A stretch of 64,000 bases of DNA from Streptomyces sp. Je 1-332 (GCF_040730185.1 NZ_CP160402.1:6324001-6388000); one strand, 5' to 3'; numbered from the stretch's first letter, positions 1 through 11,351 are shown. Notes: a model not told the origin generated them from the sequence alone. Made by a program: numbers and translations.

Positions 1-570
1 GACCGCCGCGATGTCGTGGTGCCCGTCCCCGTCGAAGTCGCCGCGCACCGGACCGGACAGGCCCTCGTACGGGGTGTCGGCCGGTATCCGGATCCGGGTC
101 GCTTCCGCACCGGGCTTCGGTCCGCTCGGGCCGCCCCAGTCCACGGTCGGCACCGCCCGCTGCGCGGAATGGTCGGTCGAGACGAAATCGGGATAGCCGT
201 CGCCGTCCAGGTCGGCGGTGGTGACGGTACCCGGACCGTAGTCGTAGACCGCGTGCGTCGAAGGGTCGAGCCCCTTGGCCGAGCCGAACACGACGGCGGT
301 ACGACCGTCTTCGGCCTGGCTGCGGGAGGGCAGCGGGATGAGCAGATCGCGGTGCCCGTCTCCGTTGATGTCGTCCGGGTCCTTGGAGCCCTTGCCGTCG
401 GAGGGCACGGGACGGGAAGCGGTCGGCGTCGACACGGGGTTGCCGTCGCCCTTGGAGGGCGACGGCTTGCCGCGGTCGGCCTGCTCACCGCACCCCGCCG
501 CGAGAAGGGCGAGCGAGGCACAGAGCACGACGAGGGCGCGTGTGCCGGGGACGGGGGTGCGTTCTGCCAT
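1..570 (-). CDS. FG-GAP/VCBS-repeat lipoprotein, C-terminus beyond window
   Basis: The frame opens at an ATG (570) and runs off the left edge, so only the N-terminal 190 residues are present. The protein starts with a signal peptide ending in the lipobox LAAGC, so it should be anchored to the outer face of the membrane. A Pro/Ser-rich linker follows, then repeated Asp-rich calcium-binding loops (DINGDGHRD, DLDGDGYPD, DFDGDGHHD) typical of FG-GAP/VCBS beta-propeller blades. Such propellers usually bind ligands or partner proteins extracellularly; no enzymatic motif is visible in this part. The ligand is unknown. Confidence 0.8.
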   Translation of the reverse strand, partial: MAERTPVPGTRALVVLCASLALLAAGCGEQADRGKPSPSKGDGNPVSTPTASRPVPSDGKGSKDPDDINGDGHRDLLIPLPSRSQAEDGRTAVVFGSAKGLDPSTHAVYDYGPGTVTTADLDGDGYPDFVSTDHSAQRAVPTVDWGGPSGPKPGAEATRIRIPADTPYEGLSGPVRGDFDGDGHHDIAAV

Positions 571-663
571 GCGCCCACCCCAGCACCGCGCCTTCGTACA
601 TCTCCAGACAGGACCGGCGATCGTTGCCCAGTCGTGTCGGGGGAGCCGGGCCGCAGACCGTTC

Positions 664-2193
664 CTAGATGTCCCGGAACGTCTCGATCTGCGCGCCCACC
701 GAGTTGAGCCGCTCGGCCAGCTCCTCATAGCCGCGGTTGATCACGTACACGTTGCGCAGGACGGACGTGCCCTCGGCCGCCATCATCGCTAGCAGCACGA
801 CCACGGCGGGCCGCAGCGCGGGCGGGCACATCATCTCGGCGGCGCGCCAGCGGGTCGGGCCCTCCACCAGCACCCGGTGTGGGTCCAGGAGTTGGAGACG
901 GCCGCCGAGGCGGTTCAGGTCGGTCAGATAGATGGCGCGGTTGTCGTAGACCCAGTCGTGGATCAGCGTCTTGCCCTGCGCCGCCGCCGCGATGGCCGCG
1001 AAGAAGGGGACGTTGTCGATGTTCAGGCCGGGGAACGGCATCGGGTGGATCTTGTCGATCGGCGCCTCCAGCTTGGAGGGCCGGACGGTGAGGTCGATCA
1101 GGCGCGTACGGCCGTTGTCGGCGAAGTACTCCGCCGTACGGTCGTGGTCGAGCCCCATCTCCTCCAGGACCGCGAGCTCGATCTCCAGGAACTCGATCGG
1201 GACGCGGTTGACGGTCAGTTCGGACTCCGTGACGACCGCCGCGGCGAGCAGGCTCATCGCCTCGACCGGGTCCTCGGACGGCGAGTAGTCGACGTCGACG
1301 TCGATGTCCGGGACGCCGTGCACGGTGAGGGTGGTCGTGCCGATGCCCTCGACCTGCACGCCGAGCGCCTCCAGGAAGAAGCACAGGTCCTGGACCATGT
1401 AGTTCGACGAGGCGTTGCGGATGACGGTCGTGCAGTCGCTGCGCGCCGCGGCGAGCAGGGCGTTCTCGGTCACGGTGTCGCCGCGCTCGGTCAGCACGAT
1501 CGGCCGGTCGGGGACGACGTCACGCGCGACCTCCGCGTGGTAGAGCCCCTCGGTCGCCGCGATGTCGAGCCCGAAGCGGCGCAGCGCGATCATGTGCGGC
1601 TCGATCGTGCGGGTGCCGAGGTCGCAACCGCCCGCGTACGGCAGCTTGAAGCGGTCCATGCGGTGGAGGAGCGGACCCAGGAACATGATGATCGAGCGGG
1701 TCCGGATCGCGGCCTCCGCGTCGATCGCCTCCATGTCGAGCTTGGCCGGCGGCACGATCTCCAGGTCGACCCCGTCGTTGATCCAACGGGTGCGGACGCC
1801 GATCGAGCCGAGGACTTCGAGGAGGCGGTAGACCTCCTCGATGCGCGCCACGCGGCGCAGCACCGTGCGTCCCTTGTTGAGCAGGGAGGCGCAGAGCAGC
1901 GCCACGCAGGCGTTCTTGCTCGTCTTGACGTCGATGGAGCCGGACAGCCGGCGATTGCCGACCACTCGCAGATGCATCGGCCCCGCATACCCGAGCGAGA
2001 CGATCTCGCTGTCCAGCGCTTCGCCGATACGGGCGATCATCTCAAGGCTGATGTTCTGGTTGCCGCGCTCGATGCGGTTCACTGCGCTCTGACTTGTGCT
2101 GAGCGCCTCGGCGAGCTGCGACTGCGTCCAGCCCCTGTGCTGACGGGCGTCGCGGATGAGCTTGCCGATACGTACGAGGTAGTCGTCTGCCAT
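664..2193 (-). CDS. XRE-type HTH fused to a MurA-like EPSP/enolpyruvyl transferase domain
   Basis: The 509-residue product has two parts. Residues about 5-65 form an XRE helix-turn-helix (TQSQLAEALSTSQSAVNRIE). Residues about 75-505 resemble UDP-GlcNAc 1-carboxyvinyltransferase (MurA). The MurA-type SKNA substrate loop, GGC motif (Cys190, aligned by eye with the catalytic Cys115 of E. coli MurA), following Arg, FPGLNID segment and C-terminal NRGYEEL are present. The Asp of the usual DLRA motif is Ala here (PALRPAV). Housekeeping MurA has no HTH, so this is a paralogue that may act as a DNA-binding regulator sensing a cell-wall precursor, possibly with residual activity. A palindrome just upstream of the start suggests autoregulation. 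Streptomyces genomes annotate such proteins simply as MurA. Confidence 0.85.
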   Translation of the reverse strand: MADDYLVRIGKLIRDARQHRGWTQSQLAEALSTSQSAVNRIERGNQNISLEMIARIGEALDSEIVSLGYAGPMHLRVVGNRRLSGSIDVKTSKNACVALLCASLLNKGRTVLRRVARIEEVYRLLEVLGSIGVRTRWINDGVDLEIVPPAKLDMEAIDAEAAIRTRSIIMFLGPLLHRMDRFKLPYAGGCDLGTRTIEPHMIALRRFGLDIAATEGLYHAEVARDVVPDRPIVLTERGDTVTENALLAAARSDCTTVIRNASSNYMVQDLCFFLEALGVQVEGIGTTTLTVHGVPDIDVDVDYSPSEDPVEAMSLLAAAVVTESELTVNRVPIEFLEIELAVLEEMGLDHDRTAEYFADNGRTRLIDLTVRPSKLEAPIDKIHPMPFPGLNIDNVPFFAAIAAAAQGKTLIHDWVYDNRAIYLTDLNRLGGRLQLLDPHRVLVEGPTRWRAAEMMCPPALRPAVVVLLAMMAAEGTSVLRNVYVINRGYEELAERLNSVGAQIETFRDI

Positions 2194-2205
2194 GTTTCGC
2201 AGGTT

Positions 2206-2221
2206 ATCTCAGATATGAGAT
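2206..2221. promoter_or_regulatory. Palindrome before the HTH-MurA gene (candidate operator)
   Basis: ATCTCA-GATA-TGAGAT is an inverted repeat with 6-bp perfect arms, 13-28 bp upstream of the HTH-MurA start codon (2193). Its position over the likely promoter or leader and the HTH domain of the adjacent product suggest an autoregulatory operator. It shares the pattern TATCTC-N6-GAGAT with the palindrome upstream of aconitase. Confidence 0.55.
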
Positions 2222-2301
2222 GACGCACGAGCCGGGGTGGGCCATACGGGAAATAACCGATTCAGTACGGAAGTTCCCGTACGTCGCGTCGTCCCGCCGG
2301 G

Positions 2302-4191
2302 TCAGCCGCATCCGCACGACGCGTGCCGCCCACCGTGCACCGCGGCCTGCGCCGTGAGCCGCGGTCCGGCCGCCGCGCGCGTCACCCGGGCGGCGGCGGC
2401 GCGCCCGGCCGACGAGTCGGCGTCATGCACCACTGTGCCCCCGGTCAACGTCAGACGCACTTCGGAAGAGCTGATATCAGCCACCGGACACCGCGTCACA
2501 TCGCGGTCGAGCAGCACCAGATCGGCCGACTTCCCCGTTTCGACGGTCCCGGTCCGATGGTCCATACGGAGCTGACGCGCCGTGCCGAGGGTGTGCATGA
2601 GCAGGGCCGACGAGCGGCTCAGCCCTTCCTTGTCCCGGTACAGATCACCCTCGCCCTCTGCTCCGAACCGGTCTACGGAGGTACGCACCTGGTTCCACAC
2701 CTGGAGCGGATCCACGGGCCAGTCCGAGCCACCGGAGAGCCGCGCCCCGTGCCGCTCCAGGCTGCGCGCCGGGTACTGCCAACGGTGGCGCCCCGCACCG
2801 ATGTACGGCAGCAGGGCGTCCATGGTCCAGGTGTTGCGGGTGGCCCACTGGAGCTGCATGCAGGGGATGACGCCGAGCTGCGCGAACCGCGGCAGGTCGG
2901 CGGGGTCGACGAGTTGGAGATGGGCGGTGGTGTTGCGCAGGCCGCGCGCCCCCGTCTCGCGCAGGGCGTACGCGTACCCGTCGAGGGAGGTGCGGACGGC
3001 GCGGTCACCGATGGCGTGCGCGTGCATCTGCCAGCCCTCCTCGTTGAAGGCGGCGGCCAGCCGGCCGTAGTCCGCCGCCGACACGTACAGGTCGCCGCGG
3101 TGGTCGGTGGGCCTGCCGTCCTTGTCGAGATAGGGCTTCAGGAGCGCCGCGGTCTGCGCCGGGTACTCGATGACCCCGTCGAGGAACACCTTGACGGTGC
3201 CGAACCGCAGCGCGCGTACGTCCTTGAACTGCTCGCGAAGCCCCCGCGCGAACGCCACCGCGGCCGCCGGGTCCTTCGTCTTGTCGGTGTCGATGCGCAG
3301 GGCGGGCACGATGCGCTGCGGCAGCTTCCCGCTCTCGGCGAGCGCTTTGTAGAGGTCCAACTCGTCCTTGCCGACGACGGCTTCCATGAACGTGGTGATC
3401 CCGGACGCGGCGGCCTCGGCGAAGATCTTCGCGGCCGCGGCGACGAGCTGCTCCTGGTCGGGCTCGGGGATGTGCCGGGTGACGAGCGGCTGGGCGTCGT
3501 CCTTGAGCACGCCGGTGGGCTTGCCGTCCCGGCCCTTGACGATCTTGCCGCCGACAGGGTCCGGGGTGGACGCGGTGATGCCCGCGATGTCGAGGGCGCG
3601 CTGGTTGACCCATATGTTGTGCCCGTCGCCGCCGCGCAGCGCGACGGGCCGCCGGGTCGGCAGCGCGTCGAGCATGGAGTGGTGCGGAGCGGTGCCGTGC
3701 GGAAGGAGCCCCACGGGGTTCCAGTCCTCCACCACCAGCCACCCGTCGGGCTCCTGATCGGCGGAGTCCTTCAGGAACGCGGTCAGGGTCTTGTGCAGCT
3801 CGGCGACGGTCTGCTCGGCACCGGCGAGGGAGGGGCGCAGCGAGCGGCTCGCGGCGTCCATGGGGTGGGCGTGCCCGTCGTGGATGCCGCTCATCAGGGT
3901 CCCGCCGGCCGCGTCGACGACTTCGGTGTCCCGCCCGATGAACCGCAGAAGCGAGGAGTCGCTCCCCACGGCGAGGATCTTCCCGTCCCTGCCGACGGCG
4001 ACCGCTCGGGCGTGGTCGTGCTTCCGAGTGCCGGTGAAGACACGGGCGTTGTGCAGGACGAGGGCGGCGGAGCGCCGGGGGGAGGCGGCTGCGGGTGCAC
4101 CCACCGCCGCGAGAAGCCCGGTGGCGCCGGCGGAGGCTAGGAGGCCGCGGCGGGAGAAGCGGGAGAAGGGGGAGAGGTGCGGGGACGGCAT
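2302..4191 (-). CDS. Tat-exported amidohydrolase (YtcJ-like, amidohydrolase 3 family)
   Basis: The 629-residue protein starts at ATG 4191, chosen because a twin-arginine signal (FSRRGLLASAG) follows directly. The mature part carries the metal-dependent amidohydrolase signature: GIHDGHAHPMD (HxH metal ligands), HAHAIGDRA and GSDWPVDP near the C-terminus. YtcJ-like members hydrolyse N-formyl or amide bonds of small molecules; the substrate cannot be told from sequence. Tat export implies a folded, metal-loaded extracytoplasmic enzyme. It is divergent from a LacI-family regulator 122 bp away, which may control it. Confidence 0.85.
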   Translation of the reverse strand: MPSPHLSPFSRFSRRGLLASAGATGLLAAVGAPAAASPRRSAALVLHNARVFTGTRKHDHARAVAVGRDGKILAVGSDSSLLRFIGRDTEVVDAAGGTLMSGIHDGHAHPMDAASRSLRPSLAGAEQTVAELHKTLTAFLKDSADQEPDGWLVVEDWNPVGLLPHGTAPHHSMLDALPTRRPVALRGGDGHNIWVNQRALDIAGITASTPDPVGGKIVKGRDGKPTGVLKDDAQPLVTRHIPEPDQEQLVAAAAKIFAEAAASGITTFMEAVVGKDELDLYKALAESGKLPQRIVPALRIDTDKTKDPAAAVAFARGLREQFKDVRALRFGTVKVFLDGVIEYPAQTAALLKPYLDKDGRPTDHRGDLYVSAADYGRLAAAFNEEGWQMHAHAIGDRAVRTSLDGYAYALRETGARGLRNTTAHLQLVDPADLPRFAQLGVIPCMQLQWATRNTWTMDALLPYIGAGRHRWQYPARSLERHGARLSGGSDWPVDPLQVWNQVRTSVDRFGAEGEGDLYRDKEGLSRSSALLMHTLGTARQLRMDHRTGTVETGKSADLVLLDRDVTRCPVADISSSEVRLTLTGGTVVHDADSSAGRAAAARVTRAAAGPRLTAQAAVHGGRHASCGCG

Positions 4192-4313
4192 AGAACACTC
4201 CGGGAATCGAGTGGGTGGGCGGGAAGGATCCGCCGCGCAGCGGCGGCACGAACGCTGGCCGAGTAAGGCGTTAACCAGAAGCCACCCGCTTCGACGGAAT
4301 CCGCATCCGTACG

Positions 4314-5333
4314 ATGAGCCCCGTGCCCAGGCCAACCCTCGCCGACATAGCCCGCGCCGCGGAGGTGTCGACCGCGACGGTCTCGCACGCCCTCAACGGC
4401 ACGGGCCGCCTGGCCGCCACCACCCGCCGCAGGGTGAGGGAAACCGCCACCGCCCTCGGCTACGCCACCCCCCGAACCGCCCCGCGCACGCGGACCCTCG
4501 GCGTCGCGGTGACCACGTACGCGAGAGCCTGGAACTACGCCGAGGTCGCCTACTTCTCCCGGGCCCTCACCGCGGCCACCTCCGCGGCCCACGCGCACGG
4601 CTACGCCCTGACCACGCTGCCCGCCGACCGCGCCGCCGACGACGCGTGGCACGGCCTCGCCGTCGACGGCATGCTGATCATGGACAGCCCGCGCGGGGAC
4701 CCGATGGTCCACGCGCTGCGCGCCCGCGGCATCCCGCTCGTCTTCGACGGCGTCCCCGGTGACCCGCGCCCCGGCGACCACTGGGTCGACAACGACCACG
4801 AGACGACCACCCACGAGGTCCTCGACCACCTCGCCGCCTCCGGCGCCCGCCGCATTGCCCTGCAGTCCGGCAGCGGGAATGAGCACTACGCGCGCGCGGT
4901 GACACAGGCGTACGCCGGGTGGTGCGCGGAGCGCGGCGCCGATCCGCTGGTCGTGCCCTTCGACGGGACGGACGGCCAGGGAGAGGCGTTCGACACGCTG
5001 CTGCGGGGCCCGGACCGCGCCGACGCCGTCTACGCGGCGTACGACCCCGGCGGCCGACAGCTCCTGGCCGCGGCGGCCAGGCTCGACCTGCGCATCCCCG
5101 ACGCACTACGGGTGGTGTGCGCGAGCGAGGACCCCGGATACGCGACGACACGACCGCCGGTGACCACGGTGACCCTGAACCCGGAACAGACGGCCCGCGC
5201 GGCCGTCACCCTCCTCGTGGACCTGATCGAGACCGGCACGGCACCGACCTCGGTCGTCGTACCGGCGGGCCTTCTGGTGCGCGACTCGTCCCGCGCGGGT
5301 CAACCGCCCGCACCAGGGCATGCCGGACTGTGA
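4314..5333 (+). CDS. LacI-family transcriptional regulator
   Basis: The 339-residue regulator has a classic N-terminal LacI HTH (TLADIARAAEVSTATVSHALNG) followed by a periplasmic-binding-protein-like effector domain. ATG 4314 is used; GTG 4323 is an equally plausible start giving a product three residues shorter. It is divergent from the secreted amidohydrolase gene and is its likely local regulator. I see no convincing LacI-type operator in the 122-bp gap, apart from a short GTTAAC palindrome near 4270. The effector is unknown. Confidence 0.9.
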   Translation: MSPVPRPTLADIARAAEVSTATVSHALNGTGRLAATTRRRVRETATALGYATPRTAPRTRTLGVAVTTYARAWNYAEVAYFSRALTAATSAAHAHGYALTTLPADRAADDAWHGLAVDGMLIMDSPRGDPMVHALRARGIPLVFDGVPGDPRPGDHWVDNDHETTTHEVLDHLAASGARRIALQSGSGNEHYARAVTQAYAGWCAERGADPLVVPFDGTDGQGEAFDTLLRGPDRADAVYAAYDPGGRQLLAAAARLDLRIPDALRVVCASEDPGYATTRPPVTTVTLNPEQTARAAVTLLVDLIETGTAPTSVVVPAGLLVRDSSRAGQPPAPGHAGL

Positions 5334-5374
5334 GCGGGCGCACTTCGTCGTCGCGCCGGGTCATGTACTAGAGT

Positions 5375-5392
5375 TATCTCGACATCGAGATA
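5375..5392. promoter_or_regulatory. 18-bp palindrome upstream of aconitase (candidate MarR/TamR-type operator)
   Basis: TATCTCGA-CA-TCGAGATA has 8-bp perfect arms and lies 130 bp upstream of the acnA start. In S. coelicolor the MarR-family regulator TamR (citrate/trans-aconitate responsive) is reported to control aconitase, so TamR is a candidate ligand. I cannot confirm that its published site matches. The sequence resembles the palindrome at 2206-2221. Confidence 0.55.
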
Positions 5393-5434
5393 TCTGCCGA
5401 GGCGCACCAGAAGCCGCCACCCGGTAAGGGTTAC

Positions 5435-5453
5435 CTAACTAAGCCTTACCTTA
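5435..5453. promoter_or_regulatory. Possible iron box (DmdR1/IdeR-type) upstream of acnA
   Basis: The 19-bp sequence CTAACTAAGCCTTACCTTA matches the actinobacterial iron-box pattern TTAGGTNAGCCTAACCTAA at about 14 positions by my count, with the right half better conserved. It lies between the 18-bp palindrome and the acnA start. Iron control of a 4Fe-4S aconitase would make sense, but the left half is degenerate. Confidence 0.35.
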
Positions 5454-5488
5454 GCGGATCGACGAGGAGTCGTGGCGGCAGGATGTGA

Positions 5489-8236
<2,748 letters not shown>

Positions 8237-8257
8237 GCTTTGCGCACGCAGTAGTTG

Positions 8258-8293
8258 AGGGCTGCACCCCCCGTCTTGCAGGGGGGTGCGGCC
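8258..8293 (+). terminator. Hairpin terminator after acnA
   Basis: The arms GGGCTGCACCCCCC and GGGGGGTGCGGCCC pair around an 8-nt loop 22 bp after the aconitase stop. There is no U-tract, as is usual for Streptomyces. It can also serve the convergent VOC gene. Confidence 0.8.
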
Positions 8294-8359
8294 CTTGCCC
8301 TTTGTCTGCGGCCGCGTGGGGACTTTTCGCGCAGTTCCCCGCGCCCCTGACGGGGCCCT

Positions 8360-8740
8360 CTAGCCGCCGTACGGAACCGTGATCAGTTCCATGGGATGGC
8401 CGGACGGGTCCAGGAAGTACACGCCCCTGCCGCCGTCGTGGGTGTTGATCTCGCCCGGCAGCTTCTGGTGCGGGTCCGCCCAGTGCTCGATGCCGCGCGC
8501 CCTGATCTTCTCGTACGCCGCGTCGAACTCCGCCTCGGAGATCAGGAACGCGTAGTGCTGCGGGGTGATCTTGTCCGCGGGGATGGTGGCGAAGTCCAGG
8601 GTGATGGAGTTGCTCAGTTCCACCGCGATGAACGGGCCCCACTCCGAGGTGATTTCCAGGCCCAGCAGGTCCGTGAAGAACTCGGCGGACTCCCGGTTGT
8701 CCCGGGCGTGGATGATCGTGTGGTTCAGCTCTACCGACAA
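8360..8740 (-). CDS. VOC-family (glyoxalase/dioxygenase-like) protein
   Basis: The 126-residue cytoplasmic protein has a single vicinal-oxygen-chelate fold: an N-terminal His in NHTIIHARD, a central strand FIAVELSNS and a C-terminal GVYFLDPSGHPMEL motif with metal-ligand-like Glu. TTG 8740 is chosen as start because GGAGG lies 6 nt upstream and the product begins SVELNHTII, as in homologues. VOC proteins include glyoxalases, dioxygenases and antibiotic-binding proteins; the substrate cannot be assigned. It is convergent with acnA. Confidence 0.85.
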   Translation of the reverse strand: MSVELNHTIIHARDNRESAEFFTDLLGLEITSEWGPFIAVELSNSITLDFATIPADKITPQHYAFLISEAEFDAAYEKIRARGIEHWADPHQKLPGEINTHDGGRGVYFLDPSGHPMELITVPYGG

Positions 8741-8802
8741 GGAATGCCTCCAAAAGGCATCTCCTGACACCTCCATGCCTCACCCAGCCGGTGACCGGCA
8801 CG

Positions 8803-8839
8803 CGATGTCGCCGTGGATCTTAGGCACGGCGACATCGCG
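8803..8839. terminator. Perfect 14-bp inverted repeat between MFS and VOC genes
   Basis: GCGATGTCGCCGTG pairs perfectly with CACGGCGACATCGC around a 9-nt loop. It lies about 115 bp downstream of the MFS stop and 60 bp upstream of the VOC start, both genes on the minus strand. Most likely it terminates the MFS transcript; an operator role for the VOC gene is possible. Confidence 0.6.
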
Positions 8840-8901
8840 CTGTCGAGCTGTTTCCCGCCAATGACCGCCGGGAGGAGGCGTGACGGCCGTCCGTATGAGC
8901 C

Positions 8902-8922
8902 ATGGGCCATGGGCCATGGGCC
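8902..8922. repeat. Heptamer tandem repeat ATGGGCC x3
   Basis: Three exact copies of ATGGGCC sit between the MFS stop and the 14-bp inverted repeat. The repeated GGCCCAT/ATGGGCC is self-complementary between neighbouring units. No function is evident. Confidence 0.7.
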
Positions 8923-8956
8923 GCCAGGTGCCCCTCGCGCGCATCGGTACGGGGAC

Positions 8957-10303
8957 TCAGTGTGGCCGACGAAGGTTCTGTTCGCGCACTGCCGCCACGC
9001 CCGCCGCCGCGACGAGGACCGCGATCGCCGCCCAGCCGAACGCCGCCCGGAAATCGGCCCCTTGAGCGCTGCCGCCGCCGACCGCCGCGCCCACCAGGAC
9101 CGCGAGCCCCAGCGAGCCGCCGAGCTGGTCCACCGAGCGCTGCACGCCGGAAGCCGTGCCCGCGTCGTCCTCGGTCACGTCGGAGAGGGCCGCGTTCTGC
9201 AGGGCGAGCAGCCCGATGCCCATCCCGGCCGCCACGCCGGTCATGCCCGGCAGCACGTCGACCCAGAATCCGCCGTGGTCCGGCAGCCGGGCCAGCCAGC
9301 CGAGCCCGGCCGCCGTGAGGATGAGACCGAGCAGCGCGGTGTACTTCGTACCGACCGCTCCGATCAGACGGGGCGTCAGGAACATCGCGGCCAGCAGTGC
9401 GGCGCAGAACGGCAGGTATGCCAACCCGGCCTGGAGCGGCGTGAGTTCGACGATGTCCTGCATGTAGAGGGTGAGCAGGAAGAAGCTCGTGGAGAGGCCC
9501 GCGCTGAGCGGGACCGTCGCCGCGTTCGCGACCGTGCGCGTGCGGTGCGCGAAGAAGGACAGCGGCACGAGCGGACTCTTCGTACGCGCCTCTACGAGGA
9601 TGAAGGCGGCCAGCAGCGCCACTCCGGCGAGCATCGCCGCCGCTGACCCGCGCAGGACACCGTAGACGAGCGTGAGGGGACCGCCCGTCAGGAGCGCGGC
9701 GCCGGGCAGATCGAGCCGACGGCCCGCAGCACGTGGACCGTCGGCCCGCACCAGCCTGGGCGTGATCGCGATGACGACCGCCGCCAGCGGCACGTTGACG
9801 CCGAAGATCCAGCGCCAGTCCAGGAGTTGAACGATTACTCCGGAGAGCAGTACGCCGACGACGAGCCCGCCCGCCGAGATCGCGCCCCACACCCCGAGCG
9901 CCCTTGCCCGCTCCTCCGGGCCGGGGAAGAGCAACGCGATCAGCGACATCGCGGCGGGCGACGCGAGAGCCTCGCCCGCGCCCTGCGCGAAACGGGCGAC
10001 GACCAGTGTCTCCAGGTTCGGCGCGAGCCCCGCCGCGAGCGAGGCGAGCGCGAAGAGCGCGGCCCCCAGCAGGAACATCCGCCGCCGGCCCAGCAGATCG
10101 GTCAGCCGCCCGCCGAGCAGCAGCAGACCGCCGCCGACGAGGGTGTAGCCGGTGACGACCCAGGACAGGGCGGCGGGTCCCGCGTCGAAGCGTGCGCCGA
10201 TGGCGGGGAGCGCGACGTTCACGACGGTGACGTCGATCGCGATGAGGAACTGGAGGAGGGAGAGAAGGGCGAGCGTGAGCGTGCGCCGGGGAGAGTTGTT
10301 CAC
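8957..10303 (-). CDS. MFS transporter, DHA2-like drug exporter family
   Basis: The 448-residue multispanning membrane protein has the N-terminal IDVTVVNVALPAIG motif typical of DHA2/EmrB-QacA drug:H+ antiporters, motif A as GGRLTDLLGRRR and motif C-like glycines (GVWGAISAGGLVVGVLLSG). Hydrophobic segments fill the chain. GTG 10303 is chosen because GGAG lies upstream and the hydrophilic leader is then short (VNNSPRRTL). The substrate is unknown. It has no adjacent TetR gene; the composite repeat lies directly upstream, so its promoter may be affected by that element. Confidence 0.85.
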   Translation of the reverse strand: MNNSPRRTLTLALLSLLQFLIAIDVTVVNVALPAIGARFDAGPAALSWVVTGYTLVGGGLLLLGGRLTDLLGRRRMFLLGAALFALASLAAGLAPNLETLVVARFAQGAGEALASPAAMSLIALLFPGPEERARALGVWGAISAGGLVVGVLLSGVIVQLLDWRWIFGVNVPLAAVVIAITPRLVRADGPRAAGRRLDLPGAALLTGGPLTLVYGVLRGSAAAMLAGVALLAAFILVEARTKSPLVPLSFFAHRTRTVANAATVPLSAGLSTSFFLLTLYMQDIVELTPLQAGLAYLPFCAALLAAMFLTPRLIGAVGTKYTALLGLILTAAGLGWLARLPDHGGFWVDVLPGMTGVAAGMGIGLLALQNAALSDVTEDDAGTASGVQRSVDQLGGSLGLAVLVGAAVGGGSAQGADFRAAFGWAAIAVLVAAAGVAAVREQNLRRPH

Positions 10304-10720
10304 GTGTACGAGCACTCCAGATCGGCCCCGGGCCGTCGAACGGCGGGGGACGGAGGAAGACAGGACGCTTCCGTGCCTCGGCCCGCGGGGGCGGGTGGGC
10401 ACCTGGAGTTACTTGGTCACGGACACGGCGGTGACTGTAGTGGGGCGGGGGGTTGGGCGCACTCGATTTTCTTGGTGGTTTGTGGGGGTGGGGGGGGCTG
10501 TGGTGGTGGTCTGTGGTGGTGGTGAGGGCTGGGCGTGGCGGCCCGACTTTTGGGCACGACACGACGGCGCGTCGGGGCGGGGATGTATGACCTGTGCGGA
10601 CTGGTTCTTCTGGGGCTGGGTCACGGGGTTGGCTCGGTTGGGGCGGGGCTTTGGGTGGCCGGTGGCGTTGGGGGTGGCCGGGGCCGCCCGCCTTACGGAG
10701 GGTGGCGGTTGCGGGTCGGG

Positions 10721-10780
10721 TGTAAAGGGCGCTCCTGCGTCGCGTCGGCTGCGCCGATTTCGCTTCGCTCCACCCTTGAC
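10721..10780 (+). repeat. 60-bp palindromic core repeat, copy A
   Basis: This REP-like unit starts TGTAAAGGGCGCTCC, has the centre GTCGGCTGCGCCGA and ends CGCTCCACCCTTGAC. Related copies lie at 11748-11811, 47265-47323 and 49773-49836. The intact copies have GTCAAGGG/CCCTTGAC ends; copy A has TGTAAAGGG at the left. Confidence 0.8.
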
Positions 10781-11083
10781 ACCCACCCCTCCACCGCGGG
10801 TGAACGCCGAGCGGGCGGCCCGGGAAGGGGGCGTAAGGGGGAGGTGGGGTGGAGTGTTCGGTCTCCTGCCGTCTGCGGACTGGTTCTTCTGGGGTGGGCG
10901 TCACGCGGTGAGGGGACCGCCGTCCGACAAGCCGGGACCGTTCGGAGCCCCTTCGGCGAGCGGGGACTGTCCGGTGGGTGGGACCCGTGGTGGGTCGGCG
11001 GGTTGGAGTCGTCTGGTCGGTGGCCGGAGGATCGGTTGGTGGGTCGGCCGGTCGGAATCGCCTGGCCGATGACAGGAGGCCCT

Positions 11084-11125
11084 AAGCCGGAAGCCGGAAG
11101 CCGGAAGCCGGATGGCAGATGGCAG
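11084..11125. repeat. Heptamer tandem repeats AAGCCGG x4 then ATGGCAG x2
   Basis: Six consecutive 7-bp units: four AAGCCGG followed by two ATGGCAG. They lie in the spacer between the arms of composite repeat 1. Another heptamer array (ATGGGCC x3) is at 8902. Confidence 0.8.
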
Positions 11126-11351
11126 ATCGCCGAGCCGCTCGTCGATCGCAGGGAAATTCCATGCCACGCCTCCCTCATGCTCCAATCCGTGGGACTTTTC
11201 TGCATTCCGACCCCGAATCGTCCTCCCTGATGCCAGAGATGTCCGTTGTGGCTAGGTGGGGAAGGCGCTGCGAGGTCGCGGCAGTCAGTCAGTCACACAC
11301 GTCTCAGGCGGCTCCCGTTCATTGGCGCCTGGTTGGATCGCCTTGGGGCAA

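Noticed and set aside
11084..11125. CRISPR array
   Set aside because: The repeats are 7 bp and contiguous, without spacers; no cas genes are in the window.
10409..11230. Several 80-230 codon open frames in composite repeat 1
   Set aside because: They run through palindromic cores and heptamer repeats in all frames, lack ribosome-binding sites and resemble no family.
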